This document shows positions 1 to 8,542 of a DNA stretch of 64,000 nucleotides, piece by piece. Source of the stretch: Agrobacterium vitis. GTDB lineage: Bacteria > Pseudomonadota > Alphaproteobacteria > Rhizobiales > Rhizobiaceae. A model generated the notes under the pieces. The model saw only the letters and a program-made list of their open reading frames with translations, made no database searches and was not told the origin of the DNA. The first letter of the stretch is position 1; every line of letters starts with the position of its first letter. The stretch covers positions 2,367,001 through 2,431,000 of the forward strand of contig NZ_CP146242.1 of NCBI RefSeq assembly GCF_037039395.1. The letters are read 5' to 3'. The position numbers and the translations under genes are program-made.

Positions 1-681
1 GGAAAGAAACACCGCAGCGCCGCCAATGTCTTCGGCCTCGCCCCAGCGACCCGCCGGAATGCGCTCCAGGATTGCTTTGTTGCGGGCCGCGTCATTGCGC
101 AGCGCCTCGGTATTGTTGGTTTCGATATAGCCGGGGGCAATGGCGTTGACATTGATGCCCTTGGCCGCCCATTCATTGGCGAGCAGCTTGGTCAGCCCTG
201 CGACGCCGCTTTTCGACGCCGTATAGGATGGCACCCGGATACCGCCCTGGAAGGACAGCATCGAGGCGATATTGACGATCTTGCCGCCCGATTCTCGGGC
301 AAACAGCGCCTTGGCGAAGGCCTGGCAGAGGAAGAATACCGCTTTCAGGTTGACATCCATCACCGCGTCCCAATCGGCCTCGGTGAAATCCACCGCATCG
401 GCGCGGCGGATGATACCGGCATTGTTGACGAGAATATCGACCGGGCCGAGATCTTCGAAAATGCCGCTGCCCGCCATCGGGTCGGAGAGGTCGAGGGTGA
501 GGCCGGATGCCTTGCCACCGGCATTGGTAATCTGCTCGATAGTTTCCGCCACCGGAGAGCGGCCCGCACAAATCACGCTGGCGCCAGCTCCGGCCAGCGA
601 CAGGGCAATGGCCTGGCCGATGCCGGTATTGGCGCCTGTCACCAGCGCCGTCTTGCCCTTGAGGGAAAACAGATCGCTCAC
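1..681 (-). CDS. kduD: 2-dehydro-3-deoxy-D-gluconate 5-dehydrogenase (partial)
   Basis: Short-chain dehydrogenase expected to reduce 2,5-diketo-3-deoxygluconate to 2-keto-3-deoxygluconate (KDG) in the cytoplasm, the last step before KdgK. It begins with GTG at 681, giving MSDLFSLKGKTALVTGA, the N-terminal Rossmann glycine motif. The catalytic YTASK block falls around 205-235, and the visible protein ends in DIGGAAVFLS, a block near the SDR C-terminus. 227 codons are visible and the window edge removes roughly the last 25. The GTG overlaps the TGA of kduI, so the two are translationally coupled. KduD rather than a generic SDR is called mainly from the neighbours kduI and kdgF. Confidence 0.88.
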   Translation of the reverse strand, partial: MSDLFSLKGKTALVTGANTGIGQAIALSLAGAGASVICAGRSPVAETIEQITNAGGKASGLTLDLSDPMAGSGIFEDLGPVDILVNNAGIIRRADAVDFTEADWDAVMDVNLKAVFFLCQAFAKALFARESGGKIVNIASMLSFQGGIRVPSYTASKSGVAGLTKLLANEWAAKGINVNAIAPGYIETNNTEALRNDAARNKAILERIPAGRWGEAEDIGGAAVFLS

Positions 682-1499
682 TTCAGCGTCTCCATCGACA
701 CCACTTCCACATCCTTATAATCGACATTGTCACCGGCCATCGCCCAGATGAAGGTATAGTTGGCGGTGCCTGCGCCCGAATGGATCGACCAGGGCGGCGA
801 GATCGCGCCTTCCTCGTTTTTCAACACCAGATGCCGGGTCTCGTCCGGCTCGCCCATCATATGGAAAGCGCGCTGGCCTTCCGGCAGGTCGAAATAGAGA
901 TAGGCTTCCATGCGCCGGTCATGGACATGGGCAGGCATGGTGTTCCAGACGGAGCCTGGGGCAAGCTTGGTCATGCCGACCACCAGCTGGCAGGCCTTCA
1001 TCACATCAGGATGCACGAACTGGTAGATGGTGCGCTCATTGGAGGTTGCCTGCGAGCCGAGCGTCACATTGGCGGCTTCCTCAATCTTGATGAGGCGCGA
1101 CGGATAGGTGTGATGGGCCGGGGCCGAGAGAATGTAGAACCGGCCAGCGCCTGAAAAGGTGATCTTGCCCGCGCCCATGCCGAGATAGAGCATGTCACCC
1201 TTGCCCATTTCATAGGTGGCATCCGCCTCGACCGTGCCTGTGCCGCCGATGTTGACGACGACAAGTTCGCGCCGGTCGAGAATGGAGGCGGTGCCGCATT
1301 CCTTCACATGGTCAAGCACCAGCGGAGCGCCGCCGGGTACGGCGCCGCCGACGATCATCCGGTCGTAATGGGTATAGATCAGCCGGATTTCGCCCTCCGC
1401 AAAAATATCGCCGACATGGAAATGCTTGCGCAGGGCCGTGGTGTCGAAGCCTTTGGCGGTCTGCGGGTCGATAGCGTGGCGGGTTTCAACGGTCAGCAT
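678..1499 (-). CDS. kduI: 5-keto-4-deoxyuronate isomerase
   Basis: Isomerase converting 5-keto-4-deoxyuronate to 2,5-diketo-3-deoxygluconate in pectin/uronate breakdown; it feeds KduD. At 273 residues it is close to the usual family length of about 278. It starts MLTVETRHAIDP and carries the family blocks VGGAVPGG, MPAHVHDRRMEAYLYF and SIHSGAGTANYTFIWAMAGDN; the HVHDRRMEAY segment holds metal ligands of the cupin fold. The ATG at 1499 has a strong GAGGAG ribosome site seven bases upstream. The gene lies 18 bp after kdgF and overlaps kduD, so the three form one transcript. Confidence 0.95.
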   Translation of the reverse strand: MLTVETRHAIDPQTAKGFDTTALRKHFHVGDIFAEGEIRLIYTHYDRMIVGGAVPGGAPLVLDHVKECGTASILDRRELVVVNIGGTGTVEADATYEMGKGDMLYLGMGAGKITFSGAGRFYILSAPAHHTYPSRLIKIEEAANVTLGSQATSNERTIYQFVHPDVMKACQLVVGMTKLAPGSVWNTMPAHVHDRRMEAYLYFDLPEGQRAFHMMGEPDETRHLVLKNEEGAISPPWSIHSGAGTANYTFIWAMAGDNVDYKDVEVVSMETLK

Positions 1500-1517
1500 G
1501 GCTTAACTCCTCAAATA

Positions 1518-1841
1518 TCAAAGAAAATCGTCACGCCGGGGCGTGAATGTGTCGATCAGCACGCCGGGCTCGATTGCCCGGCAGCCGTGAAAGGCAAGGG
1601 AAGGAATAACGAAACTGTCGCCCGGGCCGACGGTGAACGTCTCGTCGCCGATGAAAAATTCGAACCGGCCGGACTGAACATAGGTGGATTGCACATGCGG
1701 ATGATGGTGGCGCAGGCCCTCCGCTCCCTTGGCGAAGGTGAATTTCACCACCATCAGTTCTGGGCTGTCGGAGAGAACCTGGCGGGTCACCCCGTGGCCG
1801 GCTTCGACCACCGGAAAGGTCCTGACGAAGTCTGTATCCAT
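1518..1841 (-). CDS. kdgF: KdgF-like cupin, unsaturated uronate linearisation
   Basis: Small single-domain cupin of 107 residues. KdgF proteins are about this size and open 4,5-unsaturated galacturonate to the linear ketone used by KduI. The metal-binding cupin motif is visible as HHHPHVQSTYVQSGRFEFF near residues 46-64, followed by the second motif PGDSFVIPSLAFHGC. The reading frame is open further upstream, but the ATG at 1841 is preceded by GGAGGAG at good spacing and the upstream part enters the mobile element, so this start is chosen. Position directly ahead of kduI and kduD supports the name; sequence alone would say only cupin_2. Confidence 0.85.
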   Translation of the reverse strand: MDTDFVRTFPVVEAGHGVTRQVLSDSPELMVVKFTFAKGAEGLRHHHPHVQSTYVQSGRFEFFIGDETFTVGPGDSFVIPSLAFHGCRAIEPGVLIDTFTPRRDDFL

Positions 1842-1885
1842 GGCTGGCTGCTCCTCCATCGAGGCTGTCTGGTTCAGTCTGAACC

Positions 1886-2144
1886 CAGAGTACACGACAC
1901 AAAGGTCTTGCGGCTTTGCCGCCCCCCTCAACCGGCTGCCGCCACCTTCTCCCCGATGGGGAGAAGAGACTTGCCGCAGCGCCCAGCGCTTTCTCTGGTG
2001 CTGCAAAGAGCGAGTAAAGCCCTTTTCCAACATCAGAATAAGGCTGATTGCTATCGCCTTTGCCTCTTCTCCCCAGCTGGGAGAAGTCCCCGTGCAGGGG
2101 GATGAGGGGGGCGAAGCCCATAAATCCTTTGGGCGTGTACTGTG
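1886..2144. mobile_element. Miniature inverted-repeat element, copy 1
   Basis: Non-coding 259-bp element between uxaC and kdgF. The left end reads cagagtacacgacacaaagg and the right end, reverse-complemented, reads cacagtacacgcccaaagg; the similarity continues inward through a ccgcccccctca-like tract. Flanks carry a 9-bp direct repeat with one mismatch: gtctgaacc at 1877-1885 and gtccgaacc at 2145-2153. Inside are short CTCCCC/GGGGAG palindromes. The termini match those of the element at 56421, so this appears to be an older copy of the same family. No transposase is encoded; mobilisation in trans is inferred. Confidence 0.7.
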
Positions 2145-2248
2145 GTCCGAACCAGAAAACCTCTCGCTTTCCTTTGTTTTCGTTTGTCTTTTCGGGGAAA
2201 TCGGTATCCAGTTTTCCCTGAAAAACGCTAGGCCCCGCTGCTCCTCAG

Positions 2249-3649
2249 CTAGAGCCGATATGCCTTTTTCGCCAATCCATAGGCGAGATCGCTTGCCAGC
2301 TCAAAGGCTTCGTCCTCCTCCAGACGGCCCGTCAGCACCAGTTCGGACAGATAGGCGCAGTCCACCCGCCGGGCCACATCATGGCGGGCCGGGATGGAGC
2401 AGAAGGCGCGGGTATCGTCGTTGAAGCCGACGGTATTGTAGAAACCGGCGGTCTCTGTGGTGGTTTCGCGGAAGCGGCGCATGCCATCAGGGCTGTCGAA
2501 GAACCACCAGGCGGGGCCGAGCTTCAGGGCCGGATAGGCACCTGCCAACGGCGCCAGCTCGCGTGAATAGCTGGTTTCGTCCAGCGTGAAGAGAATGACC
2601 GTCAGATCCTTTTCCATGCCGACCGCATCCAGAAGTGGCTTCAAGGCGCGGACGTAATCGGTGCGGGTCGGGATATCGAAGCCCTTGTCGCGGCCATGTT
2701 TTGCCATGATGCCTGAGGAATGGTTGCGGTAGGAACCGGGATGGATTTGCAGCACCAGCCCGTCTTCCAGGCTCATCCTGGCCATTTCCGTCAGCATATG
2801 ACCTCGGAAGGCATCAGCTTCTTCGGGGGTGATCCGCCCGGTCAGTGCCTTATCGAACAGCGCCTTGGCCTGATCCTGTGGCAGATCCTCGGTGCGGGCC
2901 GTGGGATGGCCATGGTCGGAACTGGTGGCACCATAAGATTTGAAGAAGGCACGGCGGTTGCGATGCGCTTCCAGATAGCCGCTCCAACTGGTGGCATCGA
3001 CATTAGCCAATTGCCCGAACCGCTCGATATTGGTGGTAAAACCTTCAAACTGCGGATCGACCACCGGATCGGGTCGATAGGCGGTGACGACGCGGCCATT
3101 CCAGCCGGAGGCGCGGATCGCCTCATGCCATTTCAACTCGTCCAGCGGACTTTCCGTGGTGGCGATCACTTCGATGTTGAAGCGCTCGAACAGGGCGCGG
3201 GGGCGAAATTCCGGTTTTGTCAGGCAATCGGCGATATGGTCATAGGTCTGGTCCGCCGTTTTGGCTGAAAGCCTTGTGGTCAGTCCGAATACGTCTTCGA
3301 AGGCATGGTCCAGCCACATGCGGCTCGGCGTGGCGCGAAACAGGTGGAAGTTTTCGGCAAACAGCCGCCAGATCTTGCGGCCATCGGTTTCCGTCATGCC
3401 GCCATCGACACGCGGCACGCCAAGCGCCGTGAGGTCGATACCCTGGGAATAGAGCATGCGAAACACATAATGGTCCGGCACCACGAAAAGCTGGGCCGGA
3501 TCGGGAAAAGCTTCATTTTCCGCAAACCAGCGCGGGTCGGTATGACCATGCGGACTGACGATGGGCAGGTCACGGACCGTGTCATAAAGCGTGCGCGCCA
3601 GCGTGCGTGCTGCGGGGTCAAGGGGAAAAAGCCTGTCTGGATGAAGCAA
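2249..3649 (-). CDS. uxaC: Uronate (glucuronate/galacturonate) isomerase
   Basis: Converts D-glucuronate to D-fructuronate and D-galacturonate to D-tagaturonate, the entry step of uronate catabolism. At 466 residues it is full length for UxaC. Blocks typical of this amidohydrolase-like family are visible: SPHGHTDPRWFAENEAF near the N-terminus, MWLDHAFEDVFGL, LQIHPGSYRNHS and WWFFDSPDGMRRF. The start is TTG at 3649 with a GGAG ribosome site; an in-frame stop lies just upstream and no ATG is available. It is divergent from the GntR regulator and separated from kdgF-kduI-kduD by the mobile element. Confidence 0.95.
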   Translation of the reverse strand: MLHPDRLFPLDPAARTLARTLYDTVRDLPIVSPHGHTDPRWFAENEAFPDPAQLFVVPDHYVFRMLYSQGIDLTALGVPRVDGGMTETDGRKIWRLFAENFHLFRATPSRMWLDHAFEDVFGLTTRLSAKTADQTYDHIADCLTKPEFRPRALFERFNIEVIATTESPLDELKWHEAIRASGWNGRVVTAYRPDPVVDPQFEGFTTNIERFGQLANVDATSWSGYLEAHRNRRAFFKSYGATSSDHGHPTARTEDLPQDQAKALFDKALTGRITPEEADAFRGHMLTEMARMSLEDGLVLQIHPGSYRNHSSGIMAKHGRDKGFDIPTRTDYVRALKPLLDAVGMEKDLTVILFTLDETSYSRELAPLAGAYPALKLGPAWWFFDSPDGMRRFRETTTETAGFYNTVGFNDDTRAFCSIPARHDVARRVDCAYLSELVLTGRLEEDEAFELASDLAYGLAKKAYRL

Positions 3650-3808
3650 TGCCGTGGTCTCCGCGTGCGCCCCGTATTTCTAATACTGCATAATATCGCA
3701 AGCCGATTTCGGTCCGGCGTATTATGGCCTAAAACAACTGCCGCCCCTTGCATTGGCCGTCGTCTTTTGATCGATGGCCTGAGCGGTGGCAGTGGTGGCG
3801 AAACGCAA

Positions 3809-3836
3809 TTGCATTCCGCCGTCAATCTAATATGTT
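3809..3836 (+). promoter_or_regulatory. Candidate promoter/operator of the GntR gene
   Basis: Within the 282-bp divergent region between uxaC and the GntR gene, TTGCAT (3809-3814) and TATGTT (3831-3836) are spaced by 16 bp. The following AT-rich stretch is a reasonable place for a GntR operator controlling both directions. No clean FadR-type palindrome was found, so the regulatory part is inference. Confidence 0.3.
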
Positions 3837-3931
3837 AGTATGCAAATTGTGTCAATGCGGTCCGAGGGATGATCCCGGGTCCTTGGCCAGGCTACTTGGA
3901 GTGACGATGGCGGTGGTATTCGGAGGTTGGG

Positions 3932-4627
3932 ATGATTGATACGGTCAATGTGCGCACGCTGGACGTTCAGCGGCAACCTTCGGTCACCGAGCAGGTCTTC
4001 GAGCTGTTATATCGGCAGGTGGTTGAACTGGAGCTGCCGCCGGGGGCAAAATTGTCGGAAGTGGATGTTGCCAAGCAGATGGGCGTGTCTCGCCAACCGG
4101 TGCGCGATGCCTTCTATCGCCTGTCCCAGCAGGGGTTCCTGATGATCCGCCCGCAACGGGCAACCGTGGTAACGCATATTTCCGAACGTGGGGTTTTGCA
4201 GGCCCGCTTCATCCGCACGGCACTGGAAATGGAAACCGTGCGGGCCGCCGCCGATCGGTTGAGCAAGGAGCAGATCGAGGCGCTTGACGAACTGGTCCAG
4301 CGGCAGATCAAGGCCATGGACGCTGGCGACAAGATGCTGTTTCACGAGCTGGACGACGAATTTCACCGGCAGATCTGCAAGATGTCGGGCCATGAATTCG
4401 CCTGGGCGCTGATCCGCGACAGCAAGGCGCATATGGACCGGATCCGTTATCTCAGCCTGTCCTTTGGCGCACAAAGCGCAATCGACGATCACATCGATAT
4501 CATGGCCGCCCTCAAGGCGCGTGATGGTGAGCGGGCAGCGGCAGGCATGCGTGTGCATCTGTCGCGCATCCTGTCGATCATCAGCCGGATCAGGGAAAGC
4601 CACGGCCAGTATTTCGCGACCGAATGA
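3932..4627 (+). CDS. GntR-family regulator (FCD/FadR type)
   Basis: 231-residue one-component regulator. Residues about 15-80 are a GntR winged helix (VTEQVFELLYRQVVELELP, then DVAKQMGVSRQPVRDAFYRL). The rest is a helical FCD effector domain with metal-site-like blocks FHELDDEFHRQICKMSGHEF and the C-terminal AAGMRVHLSRIL. The ATG has GGAGG six bases upstream. It is divergent from uxaC and 15 bp ahead of kdgK, so it probably senses a uronate or KDG intermediate and controls both sides; the ligand is inferred from context only. Confidence 0.88.
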   Translation: MIDTVNVRTLDVQRQPSVTEQVFELLYRQVVELELPPGAKLSEVDVAKQMGVSRQPVRDAFYRLSQQGFLMIRPQRATVVTHISERGVLQARFIRTALEMETVRAAADRLSKEQIEALDELVQRQIKAMDAGDKMLFHELDDEFHRQICKMSGHEFAWALIRDSKAHMDRIRYLSLSFGAQSAIDDHIDIMAALKARDGERAAAGMRVHLSRILSIISRIRESHGQYFATE

Positions 4628-4642
4628 GGATGGCAGGATAAG

Positions 4643-5575
4643 ATGAGCAGCAGACGGATTTTGACCATCGGCGAATGCATGGTGGAAATGGCACCACGCG
4701 AAGACGGTGCCTATCATCGCAATTTCGCTGGCGATACGTTTAACACCGCCTGGTATCTGCGCCGCCTTCTGGGCGCAGACGATGTAGTGGATTATTGCTC
4801 GGCCATTGGTGTCGATGGCATTTCGCAGGCCATGCTCGCCTTCATGCAGGCGGCGGGAATTGGCACGGGGCATTTGCGCCGTCTGGAGGATGCGACGGTC
4901 GGGCTTTATATGATCGAGCTTGCCAATGGCGAGCGCAGTTTCAGCTATTGGCGCGGCCAATCCGCCGCCAAGCGTTTAGCAGACGATCGTCAGTTTCTTT
5001 TAGAGGCTGTACGGGGCCGCGATCTCATCCTGTTTTCCGGCATTACCCTCGCCATCCTGTCCCCGGCGGGCCGTCAGCAATTGCTGGAGGTTCTGGCGCA
5101 GGCACGCGATGCCGGCAGCCTGATCGCCTTCGATCCCAATATGCGCGCCCGGCTTTGGCCGGACCGTGACAGCATGTGTAATGCGGTGTCAGAGGCGGCC
5201 AAGGTTGCCGATATCGTCCTGCCGTCCTTTGACGAGGATGGGCCGAATTTCAACGATGCTAACCCGGATGCCACGATTATCCGATACCGAAAAGCAGGTG
5301 CGTTAACCGTGGTGGTCAAGAATGGCGCTGGCCGTGTTCATGCCTTTGACGCCACGCAAGGGCCAGTGACATTCGATCCCGTGCCGGTCGCGGATCTCGT
5401 GGATACGACAGCGGCTGGCGACAGTTTCAATGCCGGCTTCCTGTCGGCCCGTCTTTCGGGTGTGGCGATGGCCGAGGCGTTGGCGCAGGGGGCTGCCGTT
5501 TCCGGCCAGGTGATCCGCAAGCGAGGCGCCCTGGTGGAGATCGAAAATATCCCTGAAAACATCGTTGTCCGATAG
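4643..5575 (+). CDS. kdgK: 2-dehydro-3-deoxygluconokinase
   Basis: PfkB/ribokinase-family kinase of 310 residues, expected to phosphorylate KDG made by KduD or the Uxa/Uxu branch, giving KDPG for the Entner-Doudoroff pathway. The N-terminal ILTIGECMVEM, the early FAGDTFNTAWYLRRLL substrate block and ANGERSFSYWRGQSAA are characteristic of KdgK. The PfkB ATP/anion-hole motif DTTAAGDSFNAGF lies near residue 250 and includes the catalytic Asp of GDSFNAG. It has an AGGATAAG-type ribosome site and follows the GntR gene by 15 bp, in the same transcript. No aldolase (kdgA) is in the window. Confidence 0.92.
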   Translation: MSSRRILTIGECMVEMAPREDGAYHRNFAGDTFNTAWYLRRLLGADDVVDYCSAIGVDGISQAMLAFMQAAGIGTGHLRRLEDATVGLYMIELANGERSFSYWRGQSAAKRLADDRQFLLEAVRGRDLILFSGITLAILSPAGRQQLLEVLAQARDAGSLIAFDPNMRARLWPDRDSMCNAVSEAAKVADIVLPSFDEDGPNFNDANPDATIIRYRKAGALTVVVKNGAGRVHAFDATQGPVTFDPVPVADLVDTTAAGDSFNAGFLSARLSGVAMAEALAQGAAVSGQVIRKRGALVEIENIPENIVVR

Positions 5576-5653
5576 ACACGCGTAAAGCCGTGTCCGAAAA
5601 CCGATGTCGCAAAAATGCTCGCTTCTTTGTGTTGCGATGCAAATTATTTTCGC

Positions 5654-5682
5654 TTGAACCCTTGCAGCTTTTGATTCTACTC
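5654..5682 (+). promoter_or_regulatory. Candidate promoter of the dipeptidase/ABC operon
   Basis: In the 212-bp gap after kdgK, TTGAAC at 5654-5659 and CTACTC at 5677-5682 are separated by 17 bp, loosely resembling the rhizobial CTTGAC/CTATAT consensus. It would give a leader of about 100 bases before the dipeptidase. The match is modest. Confidence 0.3.
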
Positions 5683-5787
5683 TGCGCCTGAAATAGGAGA
5701 TTGGCGATATTTCCCTTTTTTGTCATGGGCTTGCGGCTTCTGTCAAAAAGGACTGGCCAGTCGCAATGCGTCAAAAGGTGAGCGTTC

Positions 5788-6840
5788 ATGCAATTGGTTT
5801 TCGACGGGCATAATGATGTCCTCCTGCGCTTGTGGAGGGCTCATGCAGCGGGCGTCGATCCGGTGCGGCAATTCATCGATGGCACACGGGAAGGTCATAT
5901 CGATGCGCCACGCGCCCGCCGTGGCGGGCTTGGTGGCGGTCTCTGCGCGATTTATATTCCCTCCGATGGCGAGTTCGTGCTGACCGAGCCGGATGACAAG
6001 GGCCATTACAATACCCCTGTCGATAAGCCCTTGGCGCGGGCATCCTCACTCGATATCGCCTTGCAGATGGCGGCCATTGCGCTGCGGCTCGAGCGGGCTG
6101 GCGGCTGGCGGCTGTGCCGCTCGACATCGGATATTCGCGCTGCCATGGCCGACGGCACCTTTGCCGCCGTGCTGCATATGGAAGGCTGCGAGGCCATCGA
6201 TGCCGATCTGGCAGCCCTTGAAGTGTTTCACCAGGCAGGCCTGCGCACGCTCGGCCCGGTCTGGAGCCGCCCGAATATTTTCGGCCATGGGGTTCCCTTC
6301 GCTTTTCCGATGTCGCCGGATACAGGGCCGGGCCTGACGACGCTTGGTTTTGAACTTGTGAAAGCCTGCGACCGGCTGGGCATTGCCCTCGACCTTGCCC
6401 ATATCACCGAAAAGGGCTTCTGGGACGTGGCGAAAACCTCCGATAAGCCATTGATCGCCAGCCATTCCAATGCGCATGCGCTGACGCCGGTGGCCCGTAA
6501 CCTGACGGATCGGCAGATGGACGCGATCCGCGAGCGCAAGGGCATTGCCGGTCTCAACTACGCGGTGACCATGCTGCGCGCCGACGCCCGCGATTTTGCC
6601 GAGACCCCGCTGTCAGATATGGTGCGCCATATCGATTACATGGTGGAACGCATGGGCATCGATTGCGTCGGCCTTGGCTCCGATTTCGATGGTTGTACCG
6701 TGCCCGGTGCAATCGGCGATGCCAGTGGTAACCAGAGGTTGCTTGAAGCGTTGCAATCGGCTGGATACGGTGATGCAGATATTGCTAAGATTGCCCATGA
6801 AAACTGGCTGCGTGTGCTGGGGACGGCCTGGGGCGAGTAA
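5788..6840 (+). CDS. Membrane dipeptidase-type M19 peptidase
   Basis: Renal-dipeptidase family (peptidase M19) zinc enzyme of 350 residues, splitting dipeptides or related amides. Metal ligands are visible in order: DGHND near residue 6 (HxD), HMEGCEAI near 130 (bridging Glu), DLAHITEKG near 202, SHSNAH near 226, and LGSDFDG near 297. There is no signal peptide, so it is probably cytoplasmic. The start has AAGGTGAG upstream. It is first in a run with a peptide-type ABC importer, suggesting imported small peptides are hydrolysed here; the true substrate may be a modified or D-dipeptide. Confidence 0.9.
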   Translation: MQLVFDGHNDVLLRLWRAHAAGVDPVRQFIDGTREGHIDAPRARRGGLGGGLCAIYIPSDGEFVLTEPDDKGHYNTPVDKPLARASSLDIALQMAAIALRLERAGGWRLCRSTSDIRAAMADGTFAAVLHMEGCEAIDADLAALEVFHQAGLRTLGPVWSRPNIFGHGVPFAFPMSPDTGPGLTTLGFELVKACDRLGIALDLAHITEKGFWDVAKTSDKPLIASHSNAHALTPVARNLTDRQMDAIRERKGIAGLNYAVTMLRADARDFAETPLSDMVRHIDYMVERMGIDCVGLGSDFDGCTVPGAIGDASGNQRLLEALQSAGYGDADIAKIAHENWLRVLGTAWGE

Positions 6841-6892
6841 TCCGGCGTTAGTCGGCAAAATGAACTATTTCAGAAAAAAGGGGACCCTGTTG

Positions 6893-8536
6893 ATGACGAT
6901 CAAGATCGGACGGCGCGATTATTTGTTGGCAAGTGGCGCGGGACTGGCAGCCATGCTTGCTGGTGGGGTAGGTAGCGTGTTTGCGGCAACGCCGAAGGAT
7001 ACGTTGGTGCTTGGCTGGCAGATCGATGACATCATCACGTTCGATCCTGGTGAGTCCTTTGAGATTTCGGCGCAGGAAATTGCCTCGGTAATCTATGATA
7101 CGCTGGTCAAGCTTGATCCGGATGATCCGTTGAAGATCCAGCCACGGCTGGCCGAGAGCTGGACAACGTCGGATGATGTCCTGACCTATACATTCAAGCT
7201 GCGTTCGGGCATGAAATTCGCCTCGGGCAATCCGATAACGGCGGCGGATGTGGCTTACTCGATTGAGCGTGCTGTCAAGCTCAACAAGAACCCCGCCTTC
7301 ATTCTTCAGCAATTCGGGCTGACCGCCGACAATGTGACCGAAAAAGCCAAGGCATTGGACGAGTTGACCTTTCAGCTCATTGTCGACAAGCCCTACGCAC
7401 CAAGCTTTGTCCTTAATTGCCTGACGGCCAAGGTCGGTTCAGTCGTGGATAAGGTTCTGTTGGAGAAAAATGCGGCGACGGTAACGCCAACGGATGATTA
7501 CAAGTTTACCACCGATTTCGGCAATGGATGGTTAAAGACCCATTATGCTGGCTCCGGCCCGTTCAAGCTGCGGGATTGGCGCGCCAATGAAATCGTCGTG
7601 CTGGAGCGCAATGATGCCTTCTGGGGCGAAAAGCCGAAGCTGCTGCGGATCATCTATCGCCACATGAAGGGCAGTTCCGGCCAGCGGCTGGCGCTTCAGT
7701 CTGGCGATATTGACATTGCCCGCAATCTGGAGCCGAACGATATCGACGCGGTTACCAAGCAGAAGGAGATCAAGCTGATCGCCGCTGCTCAAGGCACGTC
7801 CTATTATTTCAGCCTCAACCAGAAAAATCCGATTCTGGCGAAGCCCGAAGTCCGCGAGGCGCTGAAATATCTTGTCGATTACGATGCCATCGGCTCGACC
7901 CTCATCAAGAGTGTCGGCACGATTCATCAGGCCTTCCTGCCCTCCGGCATGCTTGGGGCCGTCGATGACAATCCTTACAAGCTGGATGTTGCCAAGGCGA
8001 AGGAACTGCTGGCTAAGGCTGGACATGCCGATGGCTTTTCGGTGACCATGGACGTTCGTAGCGTCGAGCCGTTGACCGGTATCGCCCAGTCCGTTCAACA
8101 GACTTTCGCCCAAGCAGGGATCAAGCTTGACCTTATTCCGGGCGATGGAAAGCAGACACTGACCAAGTTCCGGGCCCGCAACCACGATATCTATATTGGC
8201 AATTGGGGCACCGATTACTGGGATCCGAATTCAAACGCCCAGGCTTTTGCCTCCAACGAGGACAATTCTGACGGCACCAAGCTGAAGACGCTTGCTTGGC
8301 GGAATGCCTGGGATATTCCCGAGCTCACCAAGCAGACCCAGTCCGCTTTGCTCGAACGCGATACGGAAAAGCGCGCCGCACTTTATCAGGACATGCAGAA
8401 GAAGGTTCTGGCGGAAAGCCCCTTCGTCATCATCTACCAGAAGGTGGAAACATCTGCGGTTCGCGCCAATGTCAACGGCTTCCGGCTTGGAGCCACCTTC
8501 GATAGCGCGATGATCGCCGACGTGACCAAGAGCTGA
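6893..8536 (+). CDS. ABC importer periplasmic binding protein (family 5), Tat-type signal
   Basis: 547-residue solute-binding protein of the dipeptide/oligopeptide family (SBP_bac_5). The N-terminus MTIKIGRRDYLLASGAG has a twin-arginine pattern, then a hydrophobic stretch ending near VFAA, so export by Tat is likely. Family blocks include LAESWTTSDDVLTYTFKLR and ITAADVAYSIERAV. The open frame runs back into the dipeptidase gene, but the ATG at 6893 follows AAGGGGACC and gives the signal peptide; an ATG at 6860 is an alternative. It supplies substrate to the two permeases and two ATPases directly downstream. Confidence 0.92.
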   Translation: MTIKIGRRDYLLASGAGLAAMLAGGVGSVFAATPKDTLVLGWQIDDIITFDPGESFEISAQEIASVIYDTLVKLDPDDPLKIQPRLAESWTTSDDVLTYTFKLRSGMKFASGNPITAADVAYSIERAVKLNKNPAFILQQFGLTADNVTEKAKALDELTFQLIVDKPYAPSFVLNCLTAKVGSVVDKVLLEKNAATVTPTDDYKFTTDFGNGWLKTHYAGSGPFKLRDWRANEIVVLERNDAFWGEKPKLLRIIYRHMKGSSGQRLALQSGDIDIARNLEPNDIDAVTKQKEIKLIAAAQGTSYYFSLNQKNPILAKPEVREALKYLVDYDAIGSTLIKSVGTIHQAFLPSGMLGAVDDNPYKLDVAKAKELLAKAGHADGFSVTMDVRSVEPLTGIAQSVQQTFAQAGIKLDLIPGDGKQTLTKFRARNHDIYIGNWGTDYWDPNSNAQAFASNEDNSDGTKLKTLAWRNAWDIPELTKQTQSALLERDTEKRAALYQDMQKKVLAESPFVIIYQKVETSAVRANVNGFRLGATFDSAMIADVTKS

Positions 8537-8542
8537 CCGGCC

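Noticed and set aside
6596..6892. Binding-protein frame extending into the dipeptidase gene
   Set aside because: The upstream translation lacks a signal peptide and overlaps a complete enzyme; ATG at 6893 has a ribosome site and Tat signal.
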